From assembly GCF_002879865.1 (NCBI RefSeq), contig NZ_PNXY01000009.1, positions 185,829 through 249,828 of the forward strand: 64,000 nt of DNA, in the 5' to 3' direction. Below, piece by piece: positions 34,615 to 42,198 of this stretch. Source of the DNA: Paraburkholderia rhynchosiae. Its GTDB lineage: Bacteria > Pseudomonadota > Gammaproteobacteria > Burkholderiales > Burkholderiaceae. Positions within the stretch are counted from its first letter, which is position 1; each line of letters opens with the position of its first letter. Both the position numbers and the translations under genes were made by a program. The notes under the pieces are model-generated. The model was not told where the DNA came from and ran no database searches. It saw only the letters and a list, made by a program, of their open reading frames with translations.

Positions 34615-35700
34615 TCAGTCCGCGCTTGCGAGACTGGCTTCGTTTCCTTCCCATGTTCCTGCCGACTTTTGCCCTGCCCACAGATACGGTCGACTAGAAC
34701 CAAGCCCGAAAACCAGACACAGACCGATTGACCAGTTCACCCCCATGTAGGCGAAGCTCAGTGCCTCGTTCATGCTCGAAAACACCGGTCCCACCATCCG
34801 CGAGAGGACCACCGCAATCACGGCACCCAGAGCGATGTAAAAGACACAGCCGAGCAGGCCACCCCACGGCATCGCGATATATCGGAAGGGCCAGTTTTGG
34901 GTCAGTACCGGAAGCCCGAAGTTGATGGAGCAACCGACCATGAAGAACAGCAGCCAGACGTTGTCACTGGTGTAAGTGCCTGACGCCCAGAAGCGCGAGA
35001 TTGGCGAGGCGCTGAATTCCCATACGCCGAGGATGTGCGAAACGCAGGTGCATGCAAGGATGACCAGCCAGAGCAGGCACATCTGTGCAACCGATTTTCC
35101 TGGCTGCTTCATGTCCCGCGTGAGATAAGGGAGGAGCCCTGTCGATACACCGATTTGAAGAAACGGGAACCACCATGCCGGCACCCAGCGGATGGAAGAC
35201 GACGTTACAGCGTATGTAAGACCAGCGATAAGTATGAGGAGAACGCCAAACTTCCGGCGTGGCGGCATTCCCGCAACTATCCAGTTCTCACCAGTGAAGC
35301 TGAAGAACGCAAGGAAGAAGTAGATGGTCCCGATGATGGGAAACAGCCAGCCTGCGCCGAGACCGCCTACGTACACGGCCTTTGCTGTCAGCCACCCCAA
35401 TATCCAACCGGTTGCAATGACAGCAATTCCTCGCGTCATTCCGGAGCGTATGCCAGCGAAAGGCCAAAAGTCGCTGACTGCGATGAGAATAATCCACCAT
35501 AGTGCGAACAGCTGCCAGGCTATGTTATCAAGCCAGAAGAACTGCTCAATCTGCGGACCGACCCACGGTCCAATAGGAGCTGTGCGTACAATCCAGTTGA
35601 CTACAATCGCAGAAAGAATCGTTACCCCATAAACCAGAACGATGTCACGTAATACACGGGGTAGGACCGGTGCTCTCGGTGTCGCGTTGACGCTTGCCAT
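34615..35700 (-). CDS. Polytopic membrane protein of unknown family
   Basis: A 361-residue very hydrophobic protein with roughly nine or ten membrane segments, rich in Trp (for example FFWLDNIAWQLFALWWIILI). It has no transporter motif that I recognise: no MFS GxxxDRxGRR-type loop and no ABC or APC signature. GGAGGAG gives a clear start. Cotranscribed with an SDR, it may be a transporter or a membrane enzyme partner for the same substrate. I cannot name it. Confidence 0.75.
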   Translation of the reverse strand: MASVNATPRAPVLPRVLRDIVLVYGVTILSAIVVNWIVRTAPIGPWVGPQIEQFFWLDNIAWQLFALWWIILIAVSDFWPFAGIRSGMTRGIAVIATGWILGWLTAKAVYVGGLGAGWLFPIIGTIYFFLAFFSFTGENWIVAGMPPRRKFGVLLILIAGLTYAVTSSSIRWVPAWWFPFLQIGVSTGLLPYLTRDMKQPGKSVAQMCLLWLVILACTCVSHILGVWEFSASPISRFWASGTYTSDNVWLLFFMVGCSINFGLPVLTQNWPFRYIAMPWGGLLGCVFYIALGAVIAVVLSRMVGPVFSSMNEALSFAYMGVNWSIGLCLVFGLGSSRPYLWAGQKSAGTWEGNEASLASAD

Positions 35701-36139
35701 GATGTCTCCTCCTTGTTGAACAAGTTTCGGCGCCCGAGTTTTGAATTTAATATTTTGGGACGCGCGGACTCCCGCAACTGTGCAGCGTCGCGCTACAACT
35801 ATCGGTAGCGGGACCGCACACAGTTACGTTGAGTCGTCTCCAAGACTGACAAATTGGCGGTGACTTAGTCGTCGCCGCCTTTGATGTTGGGGCGATGATA
35901 GACCCTGACCTGCGCGATGCTATTGCCTCACAGCGCAGCGTGCGTTGAACTCAAGTGCAGGTGCATTGCACAATCGGAAGGAAGGTGGAAGTCTCGCAAC
36001 GGCTCGGAGCGCTTTCCGAAACATACGCGGACGCCAGCCGAGAGTCGCGGCAGCGCTCAGCAATCTTGAGATGCCCCTAGGCCTCGCAAACTGCATGTCA
36101 CTAGCATTTGGGCAAGCTGTTGCTTTGATGGCCTATGGG
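35701..36139. other. Intergenic region, 439 bases, nothing recognised
   Basis: It contains the promoter of the membrane-protein operon near 35710-35800 and otherwise no gene, repeat or hairpin that stands out. It marks the change from the metabolic part to the RNA-repair/antitoxin-like part of the accessory domain. Confidence 0.5.
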
Positions 36140-36433
36140 CTACGCCCGCAAATGCCACTCGCCTACGCGGTAAATCCTGTTCTGAGTAACAATGTCGCGC
36201 TTGTAGCCGAGTTCCCCCACAAAGCCCAGCGACCGCAGAACTTCACGGATTCGCAAGAGCTCCCGTGTGTCTGTCCAGTCTCGCGTGTACACGCAAATAG
36301 CGTGACCATCACGCCCCTTGCTGCGCAGAGCCGTGGATACCTTGGCAGACAAGAGCTTATTGGCCTCCACGGCACCTTTAATTTTCGCCCATGCCTGGTC
36401 GACATCGGATGAAGCCGCGAAAACGCACACCAC
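36140..36433 (-). CDS. DUF1917 / Bles03-like protein, C-terminal part
   Basis: A 97-residue product reading WAKIKGAVEANKLL, SAKVSTAL, HAICVYTRDWTD and LGYKRDIVTQNRIYRV, which follows the end of the DUF1917 (Bles03, putative phosphothreonine-lyase-like) family. The expected preceding strand TGKVVCVF is still encoded in frame to about 36478, where a TAG stops the frame, and no good start with a ribosome site exists. It is therefore either a short gene starting at a GTG or the 3' half of a gene interrupted by a nonsense mutation. Function of the family is not established. Confidence 0.55.
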   Translation of the reverse strand: MVCVFAASSDVDQAWAKIKGAVEANKLLSAKVSTALRSKGRDGHAICVYTRDWTDTRELLRIREVLRSLGFVGELGYKRDIVTQNRIYRVGEWHLRA

Positions 36434-36469
36434 CTTGCCTGTGGTAGCCCCGAGAAAATGATGCCGCAG

Positions 36470-36667
36470 CTAGGGGGATTTCCTAGTCTGCCAGCTTCGA
36501 CTGAAGTCTTCGAACGGCCTCTGTCCTTCCCGAGATAGTTGCTCGCCGATGGGCCGTTCAATTGGTGTGGTCATATGCTGTTCCGCCCATCGCCGAAATT
36601 CAGCCTCGCTATATACGCGTCCGGCTTTCGCATCTTGTAGGCCAGACAAGACGTCCGCGAGTACCAA
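36470..36667 (-). CDS. Possible antitoxin-like small protein
   Basis: From a TTG at 36667 the frame gives about 65 residues including VLADVLSGLQDAKAGRVYSEAEFRRWAEQ, a pattern that reminds me of C-termini of type II antitoxins. The frame is open further upstream into kptA but without a start outside it. It ends at the TAG that lies in the same frame as the DUF1917-like sequence that follows. It may be a separate small gene or the N-terminal part of a broken fusion. No toxin partner is visible. Confidence 0.3.
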   Translation of the reverse strand: MVLADVLSGLQDAKAGRVYSEAEFRRWAEQHMTTPIERPIGEQLSREGQRPFEDFSRSWQTRKSP

Positions 36668-36743
36668 CTTTTTTCGCGCTGCCGACTCAGCTCGCGTCTT
36701 GGAAACCGTTGCGCCGTGAGAGATTTGACACGGAAACGCACCT

Positions 36744-37367
36744 TCATGAGCTTGGCCCGCGTTTGTCCGGCGTCCACTTTGACAGATATGCTGCCGGCAC
36801 AACCAGAGTGAGCCACACTCCGTTATCCGAACGAGTGAAAGCATAGCCATCTGCATGCATCTGCGCGGCATCCACGACGAGTACCAATGGCGGACCGTGG
36901 CGAGTACCGACCCGCGTTGCCGTATCGGCGTCCGTGCTCAGATGAACTGCGTGCCGAGTTTGAGCCGTCAACCCTTCCACGGCGATATGCGTCCAGTTAC
37001 TCCAGGCGGTGCCGTGATAGAGAACAGCTGGCGGTTCCTTTGCGGCATATCCAAGGTCCACGCCTATCGAGTGACCCTGTGCCGCGCGTATCCGCAGGCC
37101 ATCCGGTGAGAGCGAAAAGCGCTGTTTGTCGTTTGTGGCCACGACCGCCAGGATGACATCTCGCGTGATTGCTGGCAAGGTCCTCAGTCGCTTCGACGCA
37201 CCCGCCTTACGTGCGGTACGTTCTATTGCGCGTATCAGCTCATCGACAGATACCCAGCCCTGACGGTCGAGACGTATGCCAACCATCTCGGGCTCGTGGC
37301 GCAGAACTTTGGAAAGAAGTCTGCTAACTGCGACATAGTTTTCCGGTGACCGCGAATCGTTGTCCAT
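36744..37367 (-). CDS. kptA: RNA 2'-phosphotransferase (Tpt1/KptA)
   Basis: A 207-residue enzyme transferring an internal RNA 2'-phosphate to NAD+, producing ADP-ribose 1'',2''-cyclic phosphate. Family marks: SRLLSKVLRHEPE near the N-terminus, DRQGWVSVDEL, RFSLSPDGLRIRAAQGHSI with the catalytic Arg/His, LYHGT, HLSTDADTATRVGTRHG and TRSDNGVWLT. All four catalytic-type residues seem present. Its natural substrate in bacteria is unclear since these bacteria lack tRNA splicing with 2'-phosphate. Start MDNDS at 37367. Neighbours are orphans, so it looks like part of an accessory RNA-repair or defence set. Confidence 0.92.
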   Translation of the reverse strand: MDNDSRSPENYVAVSRLLSKVLRHEPEMVGIRLDRQGWVSVDELIRAIERTARKAGASKRLRTLPAITRDVILAVVATNDKQRFSLSPDGLRIRAAQGHSIGVDLGYAAKEPPAVLYHGTAWSNWTHIAVEGLTAQTRHAVHLSTDADTATRVGTRHGPPLVLVVDAAQMHADGYAFTRSDNGVWLTLVVPAAYLSKWTPDKRGPSS

Positions 37368-37448
37368 GTTTATAGAGGTTACACGCCTGCAGGGCATCCA
37401 AGATGTACGGCGAAGCTAGCTCACAGCGGCCGCGGCATTGCGTTCGTT

Positions 37449-37832
37449 TCAATCCGGTCTCGGCCGCGTGGCGCGCAACTGCTCCAGCTCCTTGCTGAGT
37501 GCGTCTATTTGTGCTTGCATGCCGGCCGCTCGTTTCAATAGCTGTCCGACTGCATGCCAGTAGGCATATCCTAAGTCCCCGTCCTCTAGGCCCAATTCGT
37601 GAAGCTTGCGAAGCGCAATCTCAAGGTCAATATGGTTGTCCGAGTTCATCTCTTTTTCCGCTGATTTTGAGGCGTCGTGGTCGCGCTCTGTCGCAGGCTT
37701 GCGCCTGAACAAAATCCCTTCGTTCACGTATCTCCTTTTGATGCGCACCACGAACAGGCTGAGTACGAACCCGACTGCTGGCACGACCAGAAGTGCGGGG
37801 TTATTAAGCGCGAAGGTCAGGAGTTCTTTCAT
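37449..37832 (-). CDS. Small single-pass membrane protein, hypothetical
   Basis: A 127-residue protein with one N-terminal membrane helix (PALLVVPAVGFVLSLFVV) followed by RIKRRY, a charged linker and a C-terminal coiled-coil-like helix (MQAQIDALSKELEQLRA). The positive residues after the helix suggest N-out/C-in topology. No family recognised. It stands between kptA and the tandem paralogues on the same strand. Confidence 0.6.
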   Translation of the reverse strand: MKELLTFALNNPALLVVPAVGFVLSLFVVRIKRRYVNEGILFRRKPATERDHDASKSAEKEMNSDNHIDLEIALRKLHELGLEDGDLGYAYWHAVGQLLKRAAGMQAQIDALSKELEQLRATRPRPD

Positions 37833-37865
37833 GGCGAGCAGACGTAAGAAACTGCGGTCTAGTGC

Positions 37866-37988
37866 CTACGTGAACAGCCGCGCGTATTGCTCTGCAAAGG
37901 TCGCGGCTTCCTCAACCACCGGCTCAACATTTTGGAGCCGATGCAGTAGCGGTAAGTTTCGGAGAACGAATTCCAGAATTTCTTCCAC
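37866..37988 (-). CDS. Very short helical ORF downstream of the tandem paralogues
   Basis: GTG at 37988 opens 40 codons with a clean amphipathic pattern (EEILEFVLRNLPLLHRL, VEPVVEEAATFAEQY), ending at a TAG at 37866. CTG at 38012 would overlap the stop of the 231-residue gene. It may be a coupled mini-gene or the leftover tail of a third paralogue. Confidence 0.3.
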   Translation of the reverse strand: MEEILEFVLRNLPLLHRLQNVEPVVEEAATFAEQYARLFT

Positions 37989-38008
37989 GGCCTCGAAAGG
38001 AGCTGTGC

Positions 38009-38704
38009 TCAGCGCTTCGTAAATTCTTCAGCGGCTTTCAGCACAGGCTTGACCTTTTTTATCGCGAGAAATTGGAGCGGCGTGGCGCCACCAAGAGCCT
38101 CTGTCGGAGTTGTGAAAAAATCCCATCTGCTCCAACCGGATGTATCGCCCAAGCTACGTAAGACCTTCGCGAAGTCGTTGTGATGAATCATGGGGGAGAG
38201 AAAAAATCCAGGGATGTACACCTCTCCTTCGAGCTCAACGCTAAAGACTTTCCCTGAAGCGAGAGATTTGCTCAGTTTCTTCTCTGTGACTCCTGCCGCT
38301 CCAATGTAGTCTTCCATACGTAGCAACTTTCCATGGTCCACGAGAGCGTGGCGCTCGGCATTTGCCGACTCACTCTGTATCGCATCCTCGTGTGTACGCA
38401 GTTTCGATTGCCGACGAATGCGCTTGCGTAAATTCTCGCCCTCTTGATGCAACGCGGGGAGGTCTAGGTTGAGTATCGTAGACACGCCGATGACTCTCCA
38501 CAGCTGATTCTTAAACATACGCCCGAGCTCCTCATCGGGGAGCTCGAGAAGTGCGTTCCAGCCTATGGGGTCACATAGGAGGGCAGCGACAACTGCACGA
38601 TGAATCGCATGGTCTATCAGTGCCAGCCGTGCTTCTTCAGGCGAAAGAGCTTCTCGTTTTTGACGAGAGTGCCGCAGTACTCCATTGGTTGCAATTGGAT
38701 TCAT
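38009..38704 (-). CDS. Xre/MbcA/ParS-like tail protein, tandem paralogue B
   Basis: A 231-residue protein. N-terminal helices (AVVAALLCDPIGWNALLELP), a central HTH-like stretch (MEDYIGAAGVTEKKLSKSL), a strand pair KVFSVELEGEVYIPGFFLSP, and a C-terminal WDFFTTPTEALGGATPLQFL block. That arrangement resembles the DUF2384 (Xre/MbcA/ParS) antitoxin tail, in which a tryptophan-rich helix is followed by LGGxTPLxLL. No RES toxin gene is next to it. It is a paralogue of the gene just upstream (38716), separated from it by only 11 bases, so the pair is cotranscribed. Confidence 0.75.
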   Translation of the reverse strand: MNPIATNGVLRHSRQKREALSPEEARLALIDHAIHRAVVAALLCDPIGWNALLELPDEELGRMFKNQLWRVIGVSTILNLDLPALHQEGENLRKRIRRQSKLRTHEDAIQSESANAERHALVDHGKLLRMEDYIGAAGVTEKKLSKSLASGKVFSVELEGEVYIPGFFLSPMIHHNDFAKVLRSLGDTSGWSRWDFFTTPTEALGGATPLQFLAIKKVKPVLKAAEEFTKR

Positions 38705-38715
38705 GGCGGTAGGTG

Positions 38716-39402
38716 TTAGTCGGAGACCGGCGTCGTTCTTGTGATACTAGAAAACGTCGCACTTAGTGCTTTGAAATCTGAAGCTGCAGCTAGTGCTCGC
38801 TCCACTTCCTCGCCCATTAGAAGCCTCAGTGGCGTGAGCCCTCCTAGAGACTCTGATGGCGTCGTAAAGAATTTCCATTTGCCCCAACCGGTTGAGTCAC
38901 CCAAGCGCCGTACGACCCTCGCGAAATCCTTAGGGCTAACTAAATTCGATAAGGCGAACGTTGGGTAATACTGCGTGAACTCGAATTCCACAGCAAACAC
39001 TCTGCACGACGCAACTTCTTCGCTTAGCTTCTGCTCAGTGATGCCTGCGGCTTTGCAAAAGTCCTCAGCGGGAAGCAGCCTTCCTTGTAGAACAAGGGAG
39101 TACCGCTCTATGTTCGCCGCAGAGACATTGGTCAACCCCGGAAGTTCTGAAGCTCGGCGGTTGGTCAGCCGCCCTTGCTTCTCGTCTTCCTCACGAGTTG
39201 AACTTAAATCCAAGTTCGACAACGTAGCGGTGCCGATGACTTGGATGAGGTGTGCTTTGAAGAGGCGCCCGACTTCCGCATCGGATAGGAAAAGACTTGC
39301 TTCAGCGCCTGTTGGGTCCGACAGCATCGCCGCAACGGCTGCATTTCGCATGACTTGTCGCACATCAGTGCTCGTATTACTTCCGGACCGCGGCATATCC
39401 AT
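38716..39402 (-). CDS. Xre/MbcA/ParS-like tail protein, tandem paralogue A
   Basis: A 228-residue protein with the same layout as the next gene: AAVAAMLSDPTGAEASLFLS at the N-terminus, AEDFCKAAGITEQKLSEEV, RVFAVEFEFTQYYPTFALS, and GKWKFFTTPSESLGGLTPLRLL at the C-terminus. Identity between the two is clearly above background through the second half, weaker in the first. A duplicated antitoxin-like protein without a toxin could be a decoy or anti-addiction function, or regulators of another locus. Function not known. Confidence 0.75.
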   Translation of the reverse strand: MDMPRSGSNTSTDVRQVMRNAAVAAMLSDPTGAEASLFLSDAEVGRLFKAHLIQVIGTATLSNLDLSSTREEDEKQGRLTNRRASELPGLTNVSAANIERYSLVLQGRLLPAEDFCKAAGITEQKLSEEVASCRVFAVEFEFTQYYPTFALSNLVSPKDFARVVRRLGDSTGWGKWKFFTTPSESLGGLTPLRLLMGEEVERALAAASDFKALSATFSSITRTTPVSD

Positions 39403-39529
39403 CCCTTTGTATTGCTACTTCAAACCTGCCGGTGCAGGACAAAGTCGAACGTCCGCGCCTAACGAATGGCGGGCCTTCTCGGATGACCTCGTTCTGGTGC
39501 TCGACGCAGATTTCGAGTCTCGCTCGTAC

Positions 39530-39967
39530 TCAGCCGTTTTCGAAGCTCAATACTTTCACTAACCGCGGTCTCTTAACACGCCTACCGGATGCCGCAGGCG
39601 AACACCGTCTTGTCTCTCCGTCGGTGGTCGAATACCAGTAGTGCACGACGTCCGAATCTTCGGCTTGAACCTCCTGCCACAGCCCACTCACTCGACAGAG
39701 CGTGACGGAAGCGTCAGCGTCACCGCGAGCCAACAGGTGAACCGAAAAGCTGACGTCGCCAAGCTGCAGTACCAGTTCAATCAGCGCCTCGGCACCGTCC
39801 ACCACCCAACCGTCCGGGCTCGCGCAGTCCTCACCGCCAGCTGAGGCAACGACAAAGAAGTTAACCGTGAGGTCCGACCATCCAACGCAGCGCCACGGAA
39901 GAAGTGGTTGCATGAGCCTCTTCTTCATGGGATGTGGCTCTTCCCAACTGCTGTCAGTAAATAGCAT
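39530..39967 (-). CDS. Hypothetical protein
   Basis: A 145-residue protein (from ATG 39967; the frame also opens at a GTG nine bases before). Alternating hydrophobic strands such as LTVNFFVVAS, EALIELVLQLGDVSFSVHLLA and VTLCRVSGLW suggest a compact alpha/beta domain. No family recognised and no clear ribosome site. It could be an immunity- or accessory-type protein; no function is proposed. Confidence 0.5.
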   Translation of the reverse strand: MLFTDSSWEEPHPMKKRLMQPLLPWRCVGWSDLTVNFFVVASAGGEDCASPDGWVVDGAEALIELVLQLGDVSFSVHLLARGDADASVTLCRVSGLWQEVQAEDSDVVHYWYSTTDGETRRCSPAASGRRVKRPRLVKVLSFENG

Positions 39968-40104
39968 CACACCCACCGACGAAATGTTTAAGATTGCAAC
40001 GAGTCAACCGCGAGAGTTGCTATTAGGAGCCTAGTCGATTGCCGACTGCCGACTGCCGGGGCATCCACGCCTCGCCCGTTGACCGTGTTCACGTAGAAAC
40101 TGTG

Positions 40105-40149
40105 ATATGCGATGTTCGAATATGCGATGTTGGCATATACGAATTTGGA
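40105..40149 (+). repeat. Three 15-bp direct repeats before the XRE gene
   Basis: ATATGCGATGTTCGA (40105-40119), ATATGCGATGTTGGC (40120-40134) and ATATACGAATTTGGA (40135-40149) follow each other without gaps. They lie 38-82 bases in front of the likely XRE start (GTG 40187) and would be helically offset by about one and a half turns each. Likely operator for autoregulation. Confidence 0.7.
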
Positions 40150-40186
40150 CTGCAAGCTGTTCGCCTTGTGCCAGCTCGGTCCAACC

Positions 40187-40444
40187 GTGGAAAAATCTAT
40201 TTACACACAACAGTACGGTCTCTTTCTTGCCACTCTCCGAGCGGCAAGGGAGTCCGCAGGCATCCTGCAAAGCGAGCTAGCCGCGAGGCTTAACGTCGAC
40301 CAACCGTTCGTTAGCAAATGCGAGAGCGGGCAGCGCCGGCTCGACTTTATTGAAGTTCGAGAGTGGTGCGCCGCACTAGGAATCACGCTGAACGAGCTCA
40401 CCGTGAGCTTCGAGGAAACTATCGCTCGCGTACAAAAGAAGTGA
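40187..40444 (+). CDS. XRE family HTH regulator
   Basis: An 85-residue protein almost entirely made of one Cro/CI-type HTH: FLATLRAARESAGILQSELAARL, VDQPFVSKCESGQRRLD and the fourth helix VREWCAALGITLNEL. The GTG at 40187 is chosen because the ATG at 40112 would place the 15-bp repeats inside the coding region and add a stretch without family resemblance. Small regulator of the type that controls mobile or restriction-modification modules; it is the last gene of the accessory domain. Confidence 0.8.
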   Translation: MEKSIYTQQYGLFLATLRAARESAGILQSELAARLNVDQPFVSKCESGQRRLDFIEVREWCAALGITLNELTVSFEETIARVQKK

Positions 40445-40844
40445 GAGGGGCTTCGGCGGGCATATGTCAGCCGCGATTGACGGGGGGACGCTGGATTCGT
40501 GCGCTCGTTAGTTCTTGGGTAACGCCACCGATATGGCGGGATAATTCCTCAGCGTATTGACCAAAAAACACGTGGCCCGCCACGGCCGTAGCAACCGTTT
40601 GGTCGCGTCGAGCGAAGTGCCATGCCCCGTGTGCACAACTTCGCTGCCCACACCACGAGGGCGTGGACAGCCGCCCTACGGGCGGTTCCGAAGTTGCACA
40701 CACTTGAGGCTGACGCGCCGGCAGAGCCGGCTTGCCTTGATTTTATTTATGAGAGGAAGCCGCAACGGCCGGCGGAGTTCGACGTCGCGTTGAGAAGCCT
40801 GATGTCCATAGTCATCAGGTTCTGGGGTGGGTGTCCATACCCCC
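40445..40844. other. Structured noncoding segment at the domain boundary
   Basis: 400 bases with several consecutive hairpins: CGTGG/CCACG at about 40571-40584; a 15-bp imperfect inverted repeat at 40629-40643 and 40689-40703 enclosing a perfect CCGCCC-TAC-GGGCGG hairpin (40671-40685); GCCGGC-AGA-GCCGGC (40717-40731); CCTGATG/CATCAGG (40798-40819). No reliable gene. It separates the GATC-free accessory domain from ychF and may include the ychF terminator or an old recombination site. Confidence 0.6.
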
Positions 40845-41942
40845 TTATGTGCGGGTGAACAGAAAGTTCATCACGTCGCCGTCGTGCACGACGTACTCCT
40901 TGCCTTCCGCGCGCATCTTGCCGGCTTCCTTCGCGCCTTGCTCACCCTTGTAGGTGATGAAGTCGTTGAAGGAAATTGTCTGCGCGCGAATGAAGCCGCG
41001 CTCGAAGTCGGTATGGATCGCGCCGGCGGCTTGCGGCGCCGTGTCGCCAACATGAATCGTCCATGCGCGCACTTCCTTCACGCCGGCCGTGAAGTACGTT
41101 TGCAGGCCCAAGAGCTTGAAGCCCGCGCGAATCACGCGGTTCAGGCCCGGTTCTTCCATGCCCATGTCGGCGAGGAACACTTCCATGTCCGCTTCTTCGA
41201 GGTCGGCGATTTCCGCTTCGATTGCCGCGCACACGGCGACCACCGGCGCGTTTTCCGACGCCGCGAACTTCGCGACCGCGTCCAGATGCGGATTGTTCGC
41301 GAAGCCGTCTTCCTTCACGTTCGCGACGTACATGGTCGGCTTGGCCGTAATCAGGCAGAACGGCTTGAGCGTCGCCTTTTCTTCGTCCGACAGATCGAGC
41401 GCGCGGACCGGTTTGGCCTGGTCCAGTTGAGCGCGCACTTTTTCCAGCACAGCCGCGTTCTTGATGGCTTCCTTGTCGTTGCCCGACTTGGCGGCCTTCG
41501 AATAACGCGCGAGCGCCTTTTCGACCGTTGCGAGGTCGGCCAGCGCCAGCTCCGTATTGATCACTTCGATGTCTGACAGCGGATCGATCTTGTTCGCGAC
41601 GTGAATCACGTTCTCGTCCTCGAAGCAGCGCACCACGTGCGTGATCGCGTCAGTTTCGCGGATGTTCGCGAGGAACTGGTTGCCGAGGCCTTCGCCCTTG
41701 CTCGCGCCCGCCACCAGGCCGGCGATGTCGACGAATTCCACGACCGCCGGCAAAATACGCTCGGGCTTGACGATTTCGGCGAGCGCCTTCAGGCGCGCGT
41801 CCGGCACTTCGACAATGCCGACGTTCGGCTCGATCGTGCAGAACGGATAGTTTTCGGCGGCAATGCCCGCCTTGGTCAGCGCGTTGAACAGAGTGGACTT
41901 GCCGACGTTAGGCAAGCCGACGATGCCGCATTTGAGGCTCAT
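40845..41942 (-). CDS. ychF: Redox-regulated ATPase YchF
   Basis: A 365-residue Obg-family P-loop protein (ATP-preferring) found in nearly all bacteria. G1 [14 protein letters not shown] at residues 8-21, [17 protein letters not shown] for G3, a central coiled coil and a C-terminal TGS domain ending [15 protein letters not shown]. Length is normal (363-365). It is the first core gene to the right of the accessory domain and contains the first GATC of the window (41016). Confidence 0.97.
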   Translation of the reverse strand: MSLKCGIVGLPNVGKSTLFNALTKAGIAAENYPFCTIEPNVGIVEVPDARLKALAEIVKPERILPAVVEFVDIAGLVAGASKGEGLGNQFLANIRETDAITHVVRCFEDENVIHVANKIDPLSDIEVINTELALADLATVEKALARYSKAAKSGNDKEAIKNAAVLEKVRAQLDQAKPVRALDLSDEEKATLKPFCLITAKPTMYVANVKEDGFANNPHLDAVAKFAASENAPVVAVCAAIEAEIADLEEADMEVFLADMGMEEPGLNRVIRAGFKLLGLQTYFTAGVKEVRAWTIHVGDTAPQAAGAIHTDFERGFIRAQTISFNDFITYKGEQGAKEAGKMRAEGKEYVVHDGDVMNFLFTRT

Positions 41943-42198
41943 GGAAATCCTTCAGTGATTCAGTAAATTGCGTGATGCGCTCGACGCTGCGTGCAGGATT
42001 CGGGAAGCCTTCGCGTTTGGCGGGCGGAGGAAACGCAGCGGAGCGGGACACGGCCAGATCGGGCGTAGCTCGACGATTCTGGGCGAGTTTTGTCACGGAA
42101 ACCGTAATTGTAACCCGTTCCAATCGGCTTCTTGACGTGGCTTCAGAAAGCTGTACGCCCGGTCCGTCCCCGCGAACCCCCACGGCTATAATGCGCGG

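Noticed and set aside
1..40844. Prophage or integrative element with its own integrase
   Set aside because: No integrase, transposase, capsid or conjugation gene is seen in this part; the case for mobility rests on composition and gene content only.
40622..40858. Small frame in the boundary segment
   Set aside because: It is composed of the hairpin arms and overlaps the ychF stop; no start signal and no family resemblance.
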